Origin: Candidatus Shapirobacteria bacterium
GTDB lineage: Bacteria; Patescibacteriota; Microgenomatia; 0-14-0-10-38-17
DNA length: 38,983 bases
Assembly (NCBI GenBank): GCA_018052565.1
Contig: JAGPNC010000007.1
Location: 1 to 38,983 of the forward strand
Direction of reading: 5' to 3'
Shown: piece after piece, positions 1 through 7,463 of the stretch
How the letters are laid out: each line of letters starts with the position of its first letter
Numbering within the stretch: position 1 is the first letter of the stretch
Notes under the pieces: generated by a model
The model's input: the letters and a program-made list of their open reading frames with translations, nothing else
What the model was told of the DNA's origin: nothing
The model's database searches: none
Made by a program: the position numbers and the translations under genes

Positions 1-163
1 AGCGCTGGGAATTATGTCCCAGCCACTATGGTTATATCTTATCCGTACGGCCGAAGAGGTTATTGATGGGGCAAGGCGTTACTTTATGAGTGCTGTTGAC
101 GCCAAGTTTAAGTTTGCCTTAACCCTGAAATACAAGAACATTACCGCCGCCATCAGGATTTAG
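1..163 (+). pseudogene. Remnant of a DDE/integrase-core transposase
   Basis: The frame 14-163 encodes 49 residues ending in TAG. It contains RRYFMSAVDAKFKFALTL, which resembles the start of the catalytic core of IS481/rve-type transposases, where the Asp of SAVD is the first acidic catalytic residue. Everything else that such a transposase of about 300 residues needs is missing, so this is a broken remnant, and the window edge may hide more of it. The segment begins inside an inverted repeat (GCTGGGA/TCCCAGC, 5-23) that resembles the ends of the MITE-like element at 11855-12010. Family assignment rests on one motif and is tentative. Confidence 0.5.
5..23. repeat. Inverted-repeat end of the CTGGGACATAATTC family
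   Basis: GCTGGGA and TCCCAGC pair around a short centre. GAATTATGTCCCAG matches the right terminal sequence of the MITE-like element at 11855-12010 with one change, and a diverged form lies near 12192-12207. This is likely the end of another, mostly lost, copy. Confidence 0.45.
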
Positions 164-295
164 TACTAAGACAAGGAGAAGTTATTGAATAGAGGCTACA
201 CTATTCCCGAGGGCTTTTAAGGCCCATTACTTTATCAAAAAAGCCTGCTTCGCCGGCAGGCAGGGAGGAATGTCGCATAAGTACTTGACCTATAC
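164..295. other. Spacer before the left long repeat
   Basis: No gene is seen here. There is a short palindrome (GCCTGCTTCGCCGGCAGGC, about 243-261) that may end transcripts entering from the left, and a stray TTGACC at 285-290. The block ends exactly where the 683-bp repeat begins. Confidence 0.4.
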
Positions 296-301
296 AGGTA
301 C

Positions 302-330
302 TTGATTTTCGTTAATAAATTTTATAGAAT
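302..330 (+). promoter_or_regulatory. Leaderless promoter of NUDIX copy 1
   Basis: TTGATT (302-307), a 17-bp spacer and TAGAAT (325-330) precede the ATG at 337 by only 6 nt, so transcription should begin at or next to the start codon. No Shine-Dalgarno sequence is present. Confidence 0.6.
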
Positions 331-336
331 AGCACC

Positions 337-762
337 ATGTCAGAATTCGGAGTAGCAACCAAGGCGATCATCTTTAACACCAAATTGGGAAAATATCTGG
401 TCCTAGAAAAGAGTGGTCTTGAGGACATTAACCCCAATACTTTTGATATGCCAGGAGGCAGGATAAAGTTTGGGGAAAAACTTGAGGAGGCAGTAATTAG
501 AGAAGCTAAAGAAGAAACAGGGCTGGATATAGAACCCAGACAAGTCTTTAACGCGTGGACGTTTGTCAAAGGAGATAAAGATTTTCAACTAACAGGAGTT
601 GATTTTTTGTGTTTTACCGAACAAGAAAAAGTTAAACTAAGTGAAGAGCATTCGGGCTTTGAATGGAGAGGTGCGGAAGAAATAATTAACGATGAAAAAT
701 ATCCCGAATGGCTCAGAAAAACCATTGAGAGAGCTGAAAAATTACGAGGAATCTATTCATAA
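337..762 (+). CDS. NUDIX hydrolase, copy 1
   Basis: A 141-residue single-domain NUDIX hydrolase. The NUDIX box GX5EX7REXXEEXG lies at residues 41-62, starting GGRIKFGE and ending REAKEETGL, with all metal-binding acidic residues in place. Such enzymes cleave nucleoside diphosphates linked to another group, acting as clean-up or nucleotide-pool enzymes in the cytoplasm; the substrate cannot be read from the sequence. The protein is identical to the copy at 9889-10314. The start is fixed by a promoter whose -10 hexamer ends 6 nt upstream of the ATG, giving a leaderless message. It is transcribed against the aminotransferase remnant and valS. Its location near a nucleoside-type operon suggests, but does not prove, a role in nucleotide handling. 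Confidence 0.92.
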   Translation: MSEFGVATKAIIFNTKLGKYLVLEKSGLEDINPNTFDMPGGRIKFGEKLEEAVIREAKEETGLDIEPRQVFNAWTFVKGDKDFQLTGVDFLCFTEQEKVKLSEEHSGFEWRGAEEIINDEKYPEWLRKTIERAEKLRGIYS

Positions 763-927
763 AACCAATCCCCCCGATTGTTTACTTTTAAAATCTTACT
801 TCTTAGCGTTTTATAAACTCCTTCTTCTTTTGTCGTTTGCCAATTGCCTTCGTAGTATTACATTTGCGCCTCTCCGTCCACCCAATTTTTGTTTGAGAAT
901 TTTACAAATGGCGTATCCTTTGTGCCT

Positions 928-1152
928 TCAAACTTTAATCGCCTTTCTTATGCTTTCAATACTGCCGTGATGAAGAGCACTTGTCCCGCTATTAACAGCC
1001 ACGGCGTATTTTTTACCTATAAAGCGAGCGAACTCTCTTTCAAAATGATCTACCTCTAAACCATTACTTAATTTTCTGGAACGAATAACTTTTAATATAG
1101 CTTTCTCTTCTTCTTCACCTAAAATAGGTTGATATAGCGGTATTTTTGCCAT
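928..1152 (-). pseudogene. Chimeric remnant: DegT-type aminotransferase N-terminus joined to a methyltransferase tail
   Basis: From the ATG at 1152 the frame encodes about 74 residues. The first ~58 (MAKIPLYQPILGEEEEKAI, then FARFIGKKYAVAVNSGTSALH) are the N-terminus of a DegT/DnrJ/EryC1/StrS sugar aminotransferase, normally 360-400 residues long, stopping just after the cofactor-loop motif SGTSALH. The frame then continues as HHGSIESIRKAIKV, which is the end of the methyltransferase at 10480-10851. The switch occurs at 978/979, the edge of the long repeat, with shared ALH codons at the joint. Neither enzyme can be functional. The ATG lies 22 nt beyond the valS stop, so in the source genome an aminotransferase gene followed valS. 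Confidence 0.85.
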
Positions 1153-1174
1153 AAGTGAAAAAGAAAACCATGAA

Positions 1175-3703
1175 TTAAAGCGCAATTACTAAATCTGCCT
1201 GATAGTCTTTTTTATCCTCAGCGAATACTAAAACTACTTCTTCTGACTTGCTTACAGAAGCAATATCCCCAATAAATCCCTCCAGCAATGTCTTCTGCTT
1301 CCTATCTCTACATACAATAACCATTCTTTTAAGAGGTTTACCAAGTCCCATTTTTCTCTCTGATTTAAATTTTCTGACACCTGCTACTACCTCAAGCATC
1401 AAAAATGCATCCCTTGTTATCTTCTCACTCCTTTTTTCTTCTGTCATATCAAACCACTGAGTGTTGTGGATACTTTTACTTCCATTTTGGCGATAAAAAT
1501 AACCCATATGTGGACCGCTTTCCAGCCTACCATCCATTATTTCTCCTCCGGTTCGAATAAAATCGGTGTGATACATTTCCTCCGCGAAATGAGGCAAAAA
1601 TGGGGCAACCATTCTCAGAATTCCCATATACACACGATTAAGTGCATATTGAGCGGATCTCCGCTCGAAAGAATTCTTATCTCTGGAATATAATCTGCCT
1701 TTAATCAACTCTAAATAATTATCTGTAAAGTCATTCCAGAAGAAGTTTTCAAATTCACTCAGGGCTCTGGCAAACTCATATCTGTCAAATTCTCTTGCCA
1801 TAGCTTTAATCACTTCACCCATTCTTTGTAAAATCCAACGGTCGGTAACTATTAATTGTTCTGCTCCAATTTCGGTATTTGGATCAAAATCTTCTAAATT
1901 AGCTAACGCAAATCTTCCACTGTTGTAAAGTTTTGTAACCAACTTTTTACCCTTTTTTACTTGATCATCGTCATAGTAAGAATCTTTTCCGAGCGCGGCA
2001 TGGCACATAGCGTATCTAACAACATCGGCAGAATGCAGACTTATTAATTCTTGTGGCTTATACTTTCCTCCTCCCGTCTTTTTGCTAATCTTTTCTCCCT
2101 TTTTAACTAAAACATGACCTGAAATCATTAAATCTTGCCAGGGAATATCATTGTGGTTATAAATACTCATAAGAACGGTGTATACAGCCCATGTGCGAAT
2201 AATATCGTGAGCTTGTGGCCTCATCGACATGGGGAACATTTTCCCCCGAAGTTGCCCGTTCAGTTGATGCTGATTATTTATGTCTGGAGTTAAAGCAGAT
2301 GTAAACCATGTGTCAAGCACCAATGTCTCGGGGTAGAGTGAGCCACTTCCGCAATTGGGGCAAGTATGAACAACCTTTGTCTCTTTTGGATCCAAAGGCA
2401 AATCACTCTCCTTCGGAAGCACAACATCGTTACAATCGTCACATATATACGCAGGAACTGGAATTCCAAAAAATCTTTCTCTAGAAATACACCAATCCCA
2501 CTTTAAATTAGTAACCCAATCCATATATCTTTTCTTCATATAAGGCGGATACCATTTAATCCTTTCACCAGCCTTAACTAATTCTTCTTTTTTATTTAAT
2601 ATTCGAGCAAACCATTGAGTTCGAGGAATAATCTCAATTGGTGTTGCACACCTCTCATGAACACCAACGCTATGGTTGATTTGTTTCTCGCCTCTAATGT
2701 ATCCTTGTTCTTTGAGCTTTTGAACTATTGCCTCCCTTGCTTCTAAAATAGTTAGTCCTCTTAGAAATGGCGCATTTTCCAAATCCTCAATATGTCCTGT
2801 TTCATCAATGATAACCTTATGGGGCAATCCATACTTTCTTACCCAATGCAAATCTGTCTCGTCGCCAAAAGCGCAACACATAACAGCACCACTTCCCTTC
2901 TCAATGGAAACCAAATCGTCCGCAATAATTTTAACCCTATCTCCTAACGGGGTGACTACTTCTTGGCCTACAAAATGTTTATATCTGGCGTCTTGTGGAT
3001 TCACAAAAACGGCAACACAAGCAGGTAATAATTCGGGTCTAGTTGTGGATATGACTATCTCTTGACCAGATTTTGAAGAGAAAGCCAGATCGTAAAAAAC
3101 CGATGAGATTTCCTTATCTTCAACTTCCGCTTGAGCTATTGAAGTACAGCACTCGTGGCAGTATAGAGCAGGTGTCTTTTGTCTGTATATGACTCCATTC
3201 TTGTAAAGCCGGATAAAGGTTGCTTGAGATAATTTTTGCACCTCATCCGAAATCGTCGAATAATCCAAACGCCAATCAACACTCAAGCCTATAGATCTCC
3301 ATAAATTTCTGAATTCGTTAATATATTTCTCTACAACTATCATGCATTCTCTGCGAAACCCTTCTGGGCTTCGATCCTGTGCTTTTATTCCGAGTTCTTT
3401 TTCTACCAATCTCTCTGTTGGCAATCCGTTGTCATCGTAACCAAATGGGTATCTAACATTAAACCCTGCCATCCTCTTGTATCTACTAATTACTTCAGCT
3501 TGGATATAAGAATAAATGTGCCCTAAATGCAGGGACCCAGATATGGTAGGAGGTGGGGTATCTATCGTATAGAGAGGTTTTTCTGAATAAGGATCGAATT
3601 TATAAACTCCTTCTCTTTCCCAGAAATCTTGCCAGTACGGCTCTCTTACTGAAAAGTTATACCCTCCTTCTTTGTTTTGTGGCCTACTTTTTTTTTCTGG
3701 CAT
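1175..3703 (-). CDS. valS: Valyl-tRNA synthetase
   Basis: An 842-residue class I synthetase that charges tRNA-Val. The HIGH signature is HLGH at residues 59-62, and the KMSKS loop appears as the variant EKISKK. Two Cys clusters (CHECC, and CDDC with CPNC) suggest zinc binding, and DTWFTSALTP is the motif typical of the Val/Ile/Leu group. The editing domain sits between the two halves of the catalytic core. It is somewhat shorter than the usual 880-950 residues and ends in an anticodon-binding domain without an obvious long coiled-coil arm. A promoter and a GAGAGGG element lie upstream. The gene sits inside a block that replaced part of a methyltransferase gene and is flanked by truncated genes, so horizontal acquisition is likely. 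As an essential function it is probably the working copy, but other copies cannot be excluded. Confidence 0.97.
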   Translation of the reverse strand: MPEKKSRPQNKEGGYNFSVREPYWQDFWEREGVYKFDPYSEKPLYTIDTPPPTISGSLHLGHIYSYIQAEVISRYKRMAGFNVRYPFGYDDNGLPTERLVEKELGIKAQDRSPEGFRRECMIVVEKYINEFRNLWRSIGLSVDWRLDYSTISDEVQKLSQATFIRLYKNGVIYRQKTPALYCHECCTSIAQAEVEDKEISSVFYDLAFSSKSGQEIVISTTRPELLPACVAVFVNPQDARYKHFVGQEVVTPLGDRVKIIADDLVSIEKGSGAVMCCAFGDETDLHWVRKYGLPHKVIIDETGHIEDLENAPFLRGLTILEAREAIVQKLKEQGYIRGEKQINHSVGVHERCATPIEIIPRTQWFARILNKKEELVKAGERIKWYPPYMKKRYMDWVTNLKWDWCISRERFFGIPVPAYICDDCNDVVLPKESDLPLDPKETKVVHTCPNCGSGSLYPETLVLDTWFTSALTPDINNQHQLNGQLRGKMFPMSMRPQAHDIIRTWAVYTVLMSIYNHNDIPWQDLMISGHVLVKKGEKISKKTGGGKYKPQELISLHSADVVRYAMCHAALGKDSYYDDDQVKKGKKLVTKLYNSGRFALANLEDFDPNTEIGAEQLIVTDRWILQRMGEVIKAMAREFDRYEFARALSEFENFFWNDFTDNYLELIKGRLYSRDKNSFERRSAQYALNRVYMGILRMVAPFLPHFAEEMYHTDFIRTGGEIMDGRLESGPHMGYFYRQNGSKSIHNTQWFDMTEEKRSEKITRDAFLMLEVVAGVRKFKSERKMGLGKPLKRMVIVCRDRKQKTLLEGFIGDIASVSKSEEVVLVFAEDKKDYQADLVIAL

Positions 3704-3713
3704 AAATTTATTT

Positions 3714-3782
3714 TCCCTCTCTATATCAATATTTCTGGTCTATATTGTGCTGGATTGTATCAAAATATTGATCTTTTTACAA
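3714..3782 (-). promoter_or_regulatory. valS promoter and ribosome binding site
   Basis: On the minus strand TTGTAA (3782-3777), a 17-bp spacer and TACAAT (3759-3754) are followed by a leader of about 45-50 nt. That leader contains GAGAGGG about 11-13 nt before the ATG. It is too short for a T-box. valS thus has a conventional leader, unlike many genes in this window. Confidence 0.45.
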
Positions 3783-3896
3783 GCTCAAGGTAAAAAAACT
3801 TCCTTTTTATATTCTCCCGCCCAACGGCAGTATTCTCAGGTGTAAGAAAAAAAGGAGGAGTTTAAACATTCCAAAAAAAATCAATCTTGCTGATTT
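3783..3896. other. Spacer between the glycosylase remnant and valS
   Basis: No gene is seen. On the plus strand there is an AAAAAAAGGAGGAG run near 3845-3858, but no reading frame follows it, so I do not call a ribosome binding site. Confidence 0.35.
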
Positions 3897-4205
3897 CTAT
3901 TCTAAAATACATTCGCAGGGTTTATTTTTTAAAATTTCTTTTTGTTCCTCTAGGGTATTAAGAAAAACATCCTGTTTGCCTTTTCCTTTGGCTAATTTTT
4001 TCTCCAAAGGGCTTTGGTGATGATAGTCGCGTTTTTTAAACTCCGCCACCAAATTCTGATGTCTTTTATAAAGTGCCCTTAGTTTTCCTTTCCAGCGCAA
4101 AGTTTCCGGATGATGCGAATAACCGCCCTTACCCTTGTGTTTGGTTAAAATATTCCAAATGGCATGAAGCTCACGATGTTCCGCCAGCAAATGTTTCCGC
4201 CACTT
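3897..4205 (-). pseudogene. Pyrimidine-dimer DNA glycosylase, 5'-truncated
   Basis: The frame encodes RKHLLAEHRELHAIW and then about 85 residues including the SHHPE and HHQSPL stretches, matching the T4 endonuclease V family (Pyr_excise), which repairs UV dimers. In T4 numbering His16 to Glu23 (HLMAEYRE) aligns with HLLAEHRE, so the catalytic Glu23 is kept. The first ~14 residues with the N-terminal Thr2 nucleophile are absent. In frame, a TAG lies only a few codons upstream and there is no ATG; the first possible start is a TTG at 4190. Upstream sequence is instead the beginning of a methyltransferase gene, so the 5' end was lost at a recombination joint near 4194. Activity is unlikely without Thr2. 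Confidence 0.75.
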
Positions 4206-4275
4206 CTATCAGCTCTGGCTGAGGAGTATTAAATATTTTCCCGTGTTTTTTAAACTCTTCATTCCATTGCTTCAT
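4194..4275 (-). pseudogene. Methyltransferase 5' fragment
   Basis: From the ATG at 4275 the frame reads MKQWNEEFKKHGKIFNTPQP and continues to VAE. This is almost identical to the start of the methyltransferase at 10851. It then runs into glycosylase sequence and stops at a TGA shortly after. The matching 3' part of the gene is at 928-978, 3.2 kb away in the same orientation, so one original gene was split by the valS block. Confidence 0.88.
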
Positions 4276-4356
4276 ACTTTTTTTAATAATTTAAAATCTC
4301 CCCTTATAAGCGCCTCTTTTTTTGCTCTTGTCCAGCCCTTCAATTGTTTCTCGCGT
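4194..4356. repeat. Second repeat pair, left copy (163 bp)
   Basis: It matches 10770-10932 with three substitutions and no indels. On the minus strand it carries the last 27 codons of a GIY-YIG gene overlapping the first ~27 codons of a methyltransferase. The offset (6,576) differs from that of the 683-bp repeat (9,552). The difference of 2,976 equals the valS block (3,215 bp) minus the missing methyltransferase segment (239 bp). Confidence 0.93.
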
Positions 4357-4544
4357 CTCATCGCTTCAACCCTTGTAGGAGATACTTCGTGGTAAACTAA
4401 CTTAAAGTTGCCCTTGCTCTTTACAAATTTAGCTGTTTTATCCGAATTTGAAAATTGCTCTTGCCCTCTTCTTTTTAAATTATTAGTTTGGCCAATATAA
4501 AGCTGATCAGAGGAATTTTTGAGAAAGTAGACGTAAAAGGGCAT
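4272..4544 (-). CDS. GIY-YIG nuclease domain protein (short form)
   Basis: A 90-residue single-domain protein of the UvrC-like/URI type. The signature is YVYFLKNSSDQLYIGQTNNL at residues 4-23, with the following Arg pair (LKRR) and the Glu in EAMRREKQLKGW completing the usual catalytic set. Members are small endonuclease-like proteins of mostly unknown biological role and are common in Patescibacteria. The stop overlaps the start of the methyltransferase fragment by ATGA. The C-terminal 27 codons are shared with the pseudogene at 10848-11185. Complete and apparently intact; no clear promoter seen. Confidence 0.85.
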   Translation of the reverse strand: MPFYVYFLKNSSDQLYIGQTNNLKRRGQEQFSNSDKTAKFVKSKGNFKLVYHEVSPTRVEAMRREKQLKGWTRAKKEALIRGDFKLLKKV

Positions 4545-4771
4545 GGCATTCGTTCCTTTGACTCACTTCGTTCGCTCAGGGCATTCGTCCCTTCGACTAC
4601 GCTCAGGACTATAAAGCGAGCGTAGCGAGTCGAATGGTTGAGCAGGTCGGGCTAGACCCTTTTTATCATTTATAACTCAGGGCTAAATGAGACAGATGAG
4701 ACAGTATAAAAAAGGAACTAGATCCAGCGGTGTCGCTTTTGGATTAATAATAGTTGCCGAAATACATTTGA
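4545..4771. repeat. Palindrome-rich spacer
   Basis: No gene is seen. Sequence like CTTCGACTACGCTC (about 4590-4603) pairs imperfectly with GAGCGTAGCGAGTCGAA (4618-4634), and the preceding 4550-4590 is a near-tandem form of the same unit (CATTCGTTCC...CATTCGTCCC). A shorter relative is near 11205-11220. It probably ends the kinase-containing transcript or is a REP-type repeat. Confidence 0.5.
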
Positions 4772-5341
4772 TTAGCTCGCTGCACCTACAGATTGTTCAA
4801 CAAGGCTAAGAAATTCTTCTGTTGAGATACCATTGTTTCTGATACGAACAACATTAAAACCGTCTCTTTCCAGCTTCCCCATTAGCCATTGGTATATTTG
4901 AATTTCTTCGGAAACTTCCTCAACCGATCGGTGAAAGTGAGTACCGCGGCCATACTCTCTGGAGAAACTTGTTTCTGGATCACTTTCTAAAAAGACAATC
5001 CTATAATCAGTTTTTCCGCCCATTATTCTTTCAAACATATTCTTCCCGAGATCATATATTAAAGAACGATGATCGGGCTTTTTTCTAATGTTATAAGCAA
5101 CCAGTGACCAGATAGACCTATCCATTACCGAAATCGATCCATCGGAGCTATTTATTACCAGTTCCAAAATATCGATACTTTGTTTCCAGTTTTCTACTTC
5201 ACGATTAACAACTAATTCCTGACCTGAAGGAATACCCCCAACTAGTTTACAGCCAATTTTTGACAAATGCTCTGCGGCAGTCGTTTTTCCACTACCCTGC
5301 GCGCCTTCGATAATTAAAACTTGACTCCTTCTTTCTTTCAT
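4772..5341 (-). CDS. P-loop kinase, deoxynucleoside/thymidylate-kinase-like
   Basis: A 189-residue protein with a Walker A motif GAQGSGKT at residues 13-20, a DRS motif in SVMDRSIWS near residue 95 (typical of deoxynucleoside and thymidylate kinases), and an Arg/His-rich lid-like stretch REYGRGTHFHRS near 130-141. These features point to phosphoryl transfer from ATP to a small substrate, probably a nucleoside or nucleotide, in the cytosol; the exact substrate is unknown. It is the last gene of a four-gene operon, and its ATG overlaps the stop of the deoxyribosyltransferase-like gene (ATGA, 5338-5341), so the two are likely co-translated. No ribosome binding site of its own is obvious. A non-nucleotide substrate remains possible. 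Confidence 0.8.
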   Translation of the reverse strand: MKERRSQVLIIEGAQGSGKTTAAEHLSKIGCKLVGGIPSGQELVVNREVENWKQSIDILELVINSSDGSISVMDRSIWSLVAYNIRKKPDHRSLIYDLGKNMFERIMGGKTDYRIVFLESDPETSFSREYGRGTHFHRSVEEVSEEIQIYQWLMGKLERDGFNVVRIRNNGISTEEFLSLVEQSVGAAS

Positions 5342-5922
5342 CTTTCATTTAGGAACTTTTCGCGGGCAGAGCGGATTAACCTTTTAAGATACTCTGTTTT
5401 ACTTATTCCCAGACTATTAGCGACCGTCTCGATAAAAGAATAGTCTTTATTGTCAATGACCAGCTGAAATCTAACCTTTGATTGCTTTTTGGCTTTTCTA
5501 ATCAAAGGCAAAAGGTTCTTTTTTAAATCCTCAAGATTTTTATATTTTAAAGTAAAAAACTTTCTTGATTTAATTCCCCGAATAATCATGGAGGGATTCG
5601 ATTTTTCATTTTCTGTAAACAAAACAATAATCGGTTTTTTCTGATAAAAGGCATGATAAACCTGATAGCCAACACCGCCACTAGGATAACTAATATCAGC
5701 AATAAATAAATCAGAATTGTTTATTTCCTCAATTACGCTCTCATATATATGGGTATAATCTATTTTCCCCGAGGGTAGATCAAAGTCTTTTTTGCGAAAA
5801 ATTACTTGAGAAGTAGCAAAGCCCTGATTTTCAAGTAAGTAGATTATTTCTCTATATCTTTGCTTTTTTTCTCGAGAAACGTCACTGGATGCGGCAAAAA
5901 ATACCTTTGTCTTCGTATTCAT
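5338..5922 (-). CDS. Nucleoside 2-deoxyribosyltransferase-like protein with C-terminal RHH-like segment
   Basis: 194 residues in two parts. Residues 1-102 resemble the NDT/DNPH1 fold: VFFAASSD near the N-terminus, then DLFIADISYPSGGVGYQ at 71-87 followed by a KKPIIVLF strand. In active members the position after GVGY is the nucleophilic Glu; here it is Gln87 (codon CAG), so glycosidic cleavage may be lost or altered. Residues about 152-190 (QLVIDNKDYSFIE...ISKTEYLKRLI) resemble a ribbon-helix-helix DNA-binding or dimerisation unit. The combination suggests a nucleotide-binding or sensing protein, possibly a regulator, rather than a plain salvage enzyme. It overlaps its neighbours on both sides by ATGA (5919-5922 and 5338-5341), placing it firmly in the operon. 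Confidence 0.75.
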   Translation of the reverse strand: MNTKTKVFFAASSDVSREKKQRYREIIYLLENQGFATSQVIFRKKDFDLPSGKIDYTHIYESVIEEINNSDLFIADISYPSGGVGYQVYHAFYQKKPIIVLFTENEKSNPSMIIRGIKSRKFFTLKYKNLEDLKKNLLPLIRKAKKQSKVRFQLVIDNKDYSFIETVANSLGISKTEYLKRLIRSAREKFLNER

Positions 5923-7463
5923 ATTCGTCCGTTCTGATATTGACTAGTTGATAATCCGACTTGATTATACAGGTGGTCTGTTTGATTTTTAACTAAAGCC
6001 AGACTTCCTGAAAATTCTCTCCTTGATTTTTCTAAAACATCTTGAAGTTTTGTAGGATCTGAAGCATGTTGAGTAAGTCTTTCGGAGACCTCAAGATCCA
6101 TGTTTTTTAAAATCATATATAATTCATGGAATCTGGCATGCATTTGCGGAGAAACATTCTTAGGCGCAGAGATGGGGTCAATCACTTGCTCATATAGAGG
6201 AGCAAGCTCTTTTGCCCATGATCTTAGGGCATAGTAGAAATTTCTAGCCTGTGGATCGATGATTTCATATAAATTATTTGCCCCTTCTTTTCCTATAAAT
6301 CCCACCTCACGATGTAATCTTTTGGTAATTCTTGTCCCGTCTGCGGCAAACAGTTTGGTACATATTCCTTTGGTGACCGCCCATTTGAATCTTTTTAGAT
6401 AATGTAGTTCTTCTTCGACTTCAGCCATAGTTGTAAAAGGCCAAAACATAATATGGCCCATTTGAACGTAGATGCCATGTTTACTCAGAATCTCTAAAGC
6501 TTTGATATTTTGTTCTACTGTTGTTCCCTTAGCAAAATCGTTAAGTTTTTTCTGGACAAAAGACTCGACTCCTAAACTAACCGCAAACAACCCGGCTTGC
6601 TTAAGCAATTCAATGAGTTCGTTTTCGACGTCATCAACTCTTAGAGAAATTCTAAAGCGCATATTTATGCCCGAGTTTTTTAGCAGTTGAGCAAAGCGTA
6701 ATTCTCTTTGTTTGTCAACTCTCTGGCCAAAAAAGTTATCATCAACCAGCTTAACCATATCTTCTCCTCGTTTTGATAGGTCCACCAATTCTGCTACGAT
6801 GCTCTCTGGACTTCGCCCTCGCCAGCGCTTTTCAGTCGAAAATTTTTGGTAACAGGCAACCGAACAAAAGGAGCAATTTCCTCTACAACCCCTACTTCCC
6901 ATAACATGGGAGGGGGTTTTTAGTTTCCTAACAAGAGGTAGAGTTTCCCTGTGTGGCAACGGTAGTAGGTCCAGATTATCATCGACTTCCTGCCTTGGGT
7001 TTCTGATTATTCTCCCCTTTTGCCAATAAATTGCTCCTGGGACATCACGGATATTGCCAGCTTGTAAAAATTTCTGAAAAGTTTCATCTGCTTCTCCTGC
7101 CAAAATCCCGTCTATCTGAGGACCAATCGCAGCTAGCAAGCTATCAGCTTCAAAAGAAGCATAAATTCCTCCCAAGACTATTTGGCCTTCATATTGTTGT
7201 GATCTTAAGAAGGAAACCAACTCAGTGACAATCGGAAAAGAATCCATCGAGGGTGAAATTCCAACCACATCAGGTTTTTTCTCTAAAACCCTTTGGCCAG
7301 TTTGTTTTAGATCCAATCCAGACATCCAAGCATCAAGATAATCAACCCTATGCCCATGTTCAATAGATTCTGCCGCTAAATATTCTAGCCCCAAACATTC
7401 CTCGGGGGTCCGATGGGTAGTTGTTGGTGGTGATATTAGGGTAATTTCTTTACTGCTAGCCAT
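5919..7463 (-). CDS. B12-binding-type radical SAM protein
   Basis: 514 residues. Residues 1-140 form a cobalamin-binding-like Rossmann domain (VVGISPSMDSFPIV, then VLGGIYASFEAD), without a recognisable DxHxxG. The radical SAM cluster CX3CX2C is Cys193, Cys197 and Cys200 (GCRGNCSFC), preceded by the usual DLLPLPHRE linker. A C-terminal region of about 100 residues is not recognised. Such enzymes use an iron-sulfur cluster and SAM to make a deoxyadenosyl radical, commonly for methylation or rearrangement of unactivated carbons. The target here is unknown. It overlaps the upstream SPASM gene by 8 bp and the downstream deoxyribosyltransferase-like gene by 4 bp. Confidence 0.88.
   Translation of the reverse strand: MASSKEITLISPPTTTHRTPEECLGLEYLAAESIEHGHRVDYLDAWMSGLDLKQTGQRVLEKKPDVVGISPSMDSFPIVTELVSFLRSQQYEGQIVLGGIYASFEADSLLAAIGPQIDGILAGEADETFQKFLQAGNIRDVPGAIYWQKGRIIRNPRQEVDDNLDLLPLPHRETLPLVRKLKTPSHVMGSRGCRGNCSFCSVACYQKFSTEKRWRGRSPESIVAELVDLSKRGEDMVKLVDDNFFGQRVDKQRELRFAQLLKNSGINMRFRISLRVDDVENELIELLKQAGLFAVSLGVESFVQKKLNDFAKGTTVEQNIKALEILSKHGIYVQMGHIMFWPFTTMAEVEEELHYLKRFKWAVTKGICTKLFAADGTRITKRLHREVGFIGKEGANNLYEIIDPQARNFYYALRSWAKELAPLYEQVIDPISAPKNVSPQMHARFHELYMILKNMDLEVSERLTQHASDPTKLQDVLEKSRREFSGSLALVKNQTDHLYNQVGLSTSQYQNGRI

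Larger units (their letters stand above)
296..978. repeat. Long direct repeat, left copy (683 bp)
   Basis: This segment is collinear, without indels, with 9848-10530. I find four differences, one in the -10 hexamer (327) and three near 949-960. It carries the NUDIX gene with its promoter, a non-coding stretch, and on the minus strand the end of a methyltransferase reading frame. The left boundary follows GG at 297, and the right boundary is TGAAGAGC, after which the copies share nothing. The near-identity implies a recent duplication or gene conversion. Confidence 0.95.

Noticed and set aside
692-970. Plus-strand frame of 92 codons repeated at 10244-10522
   Set aside because: It overlaps the end of the NUDIX gene in another frame and the methyltransferase remnant on the other strand; its repetition only reflects the 683-bp duplication.
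3704-3790. T-box riboswitch upstream of valS
   Set aside because: The leader after the predicted promoter is only about 45-50 nt, and there is no T-box sequence or specifier stem.
3840-3860. AAAGGAGGAG as a ribosome binding site on the plus strand
   Set aside because: No start codon with an open frame follows.
4772-5341. Calling the P-loop gene thymidylate kinase (tmk)
   Set aside because: Only Walker A, the DRS motif and an Arg-rich lid are recognisable; the overall sequence does not match tmk well enough.
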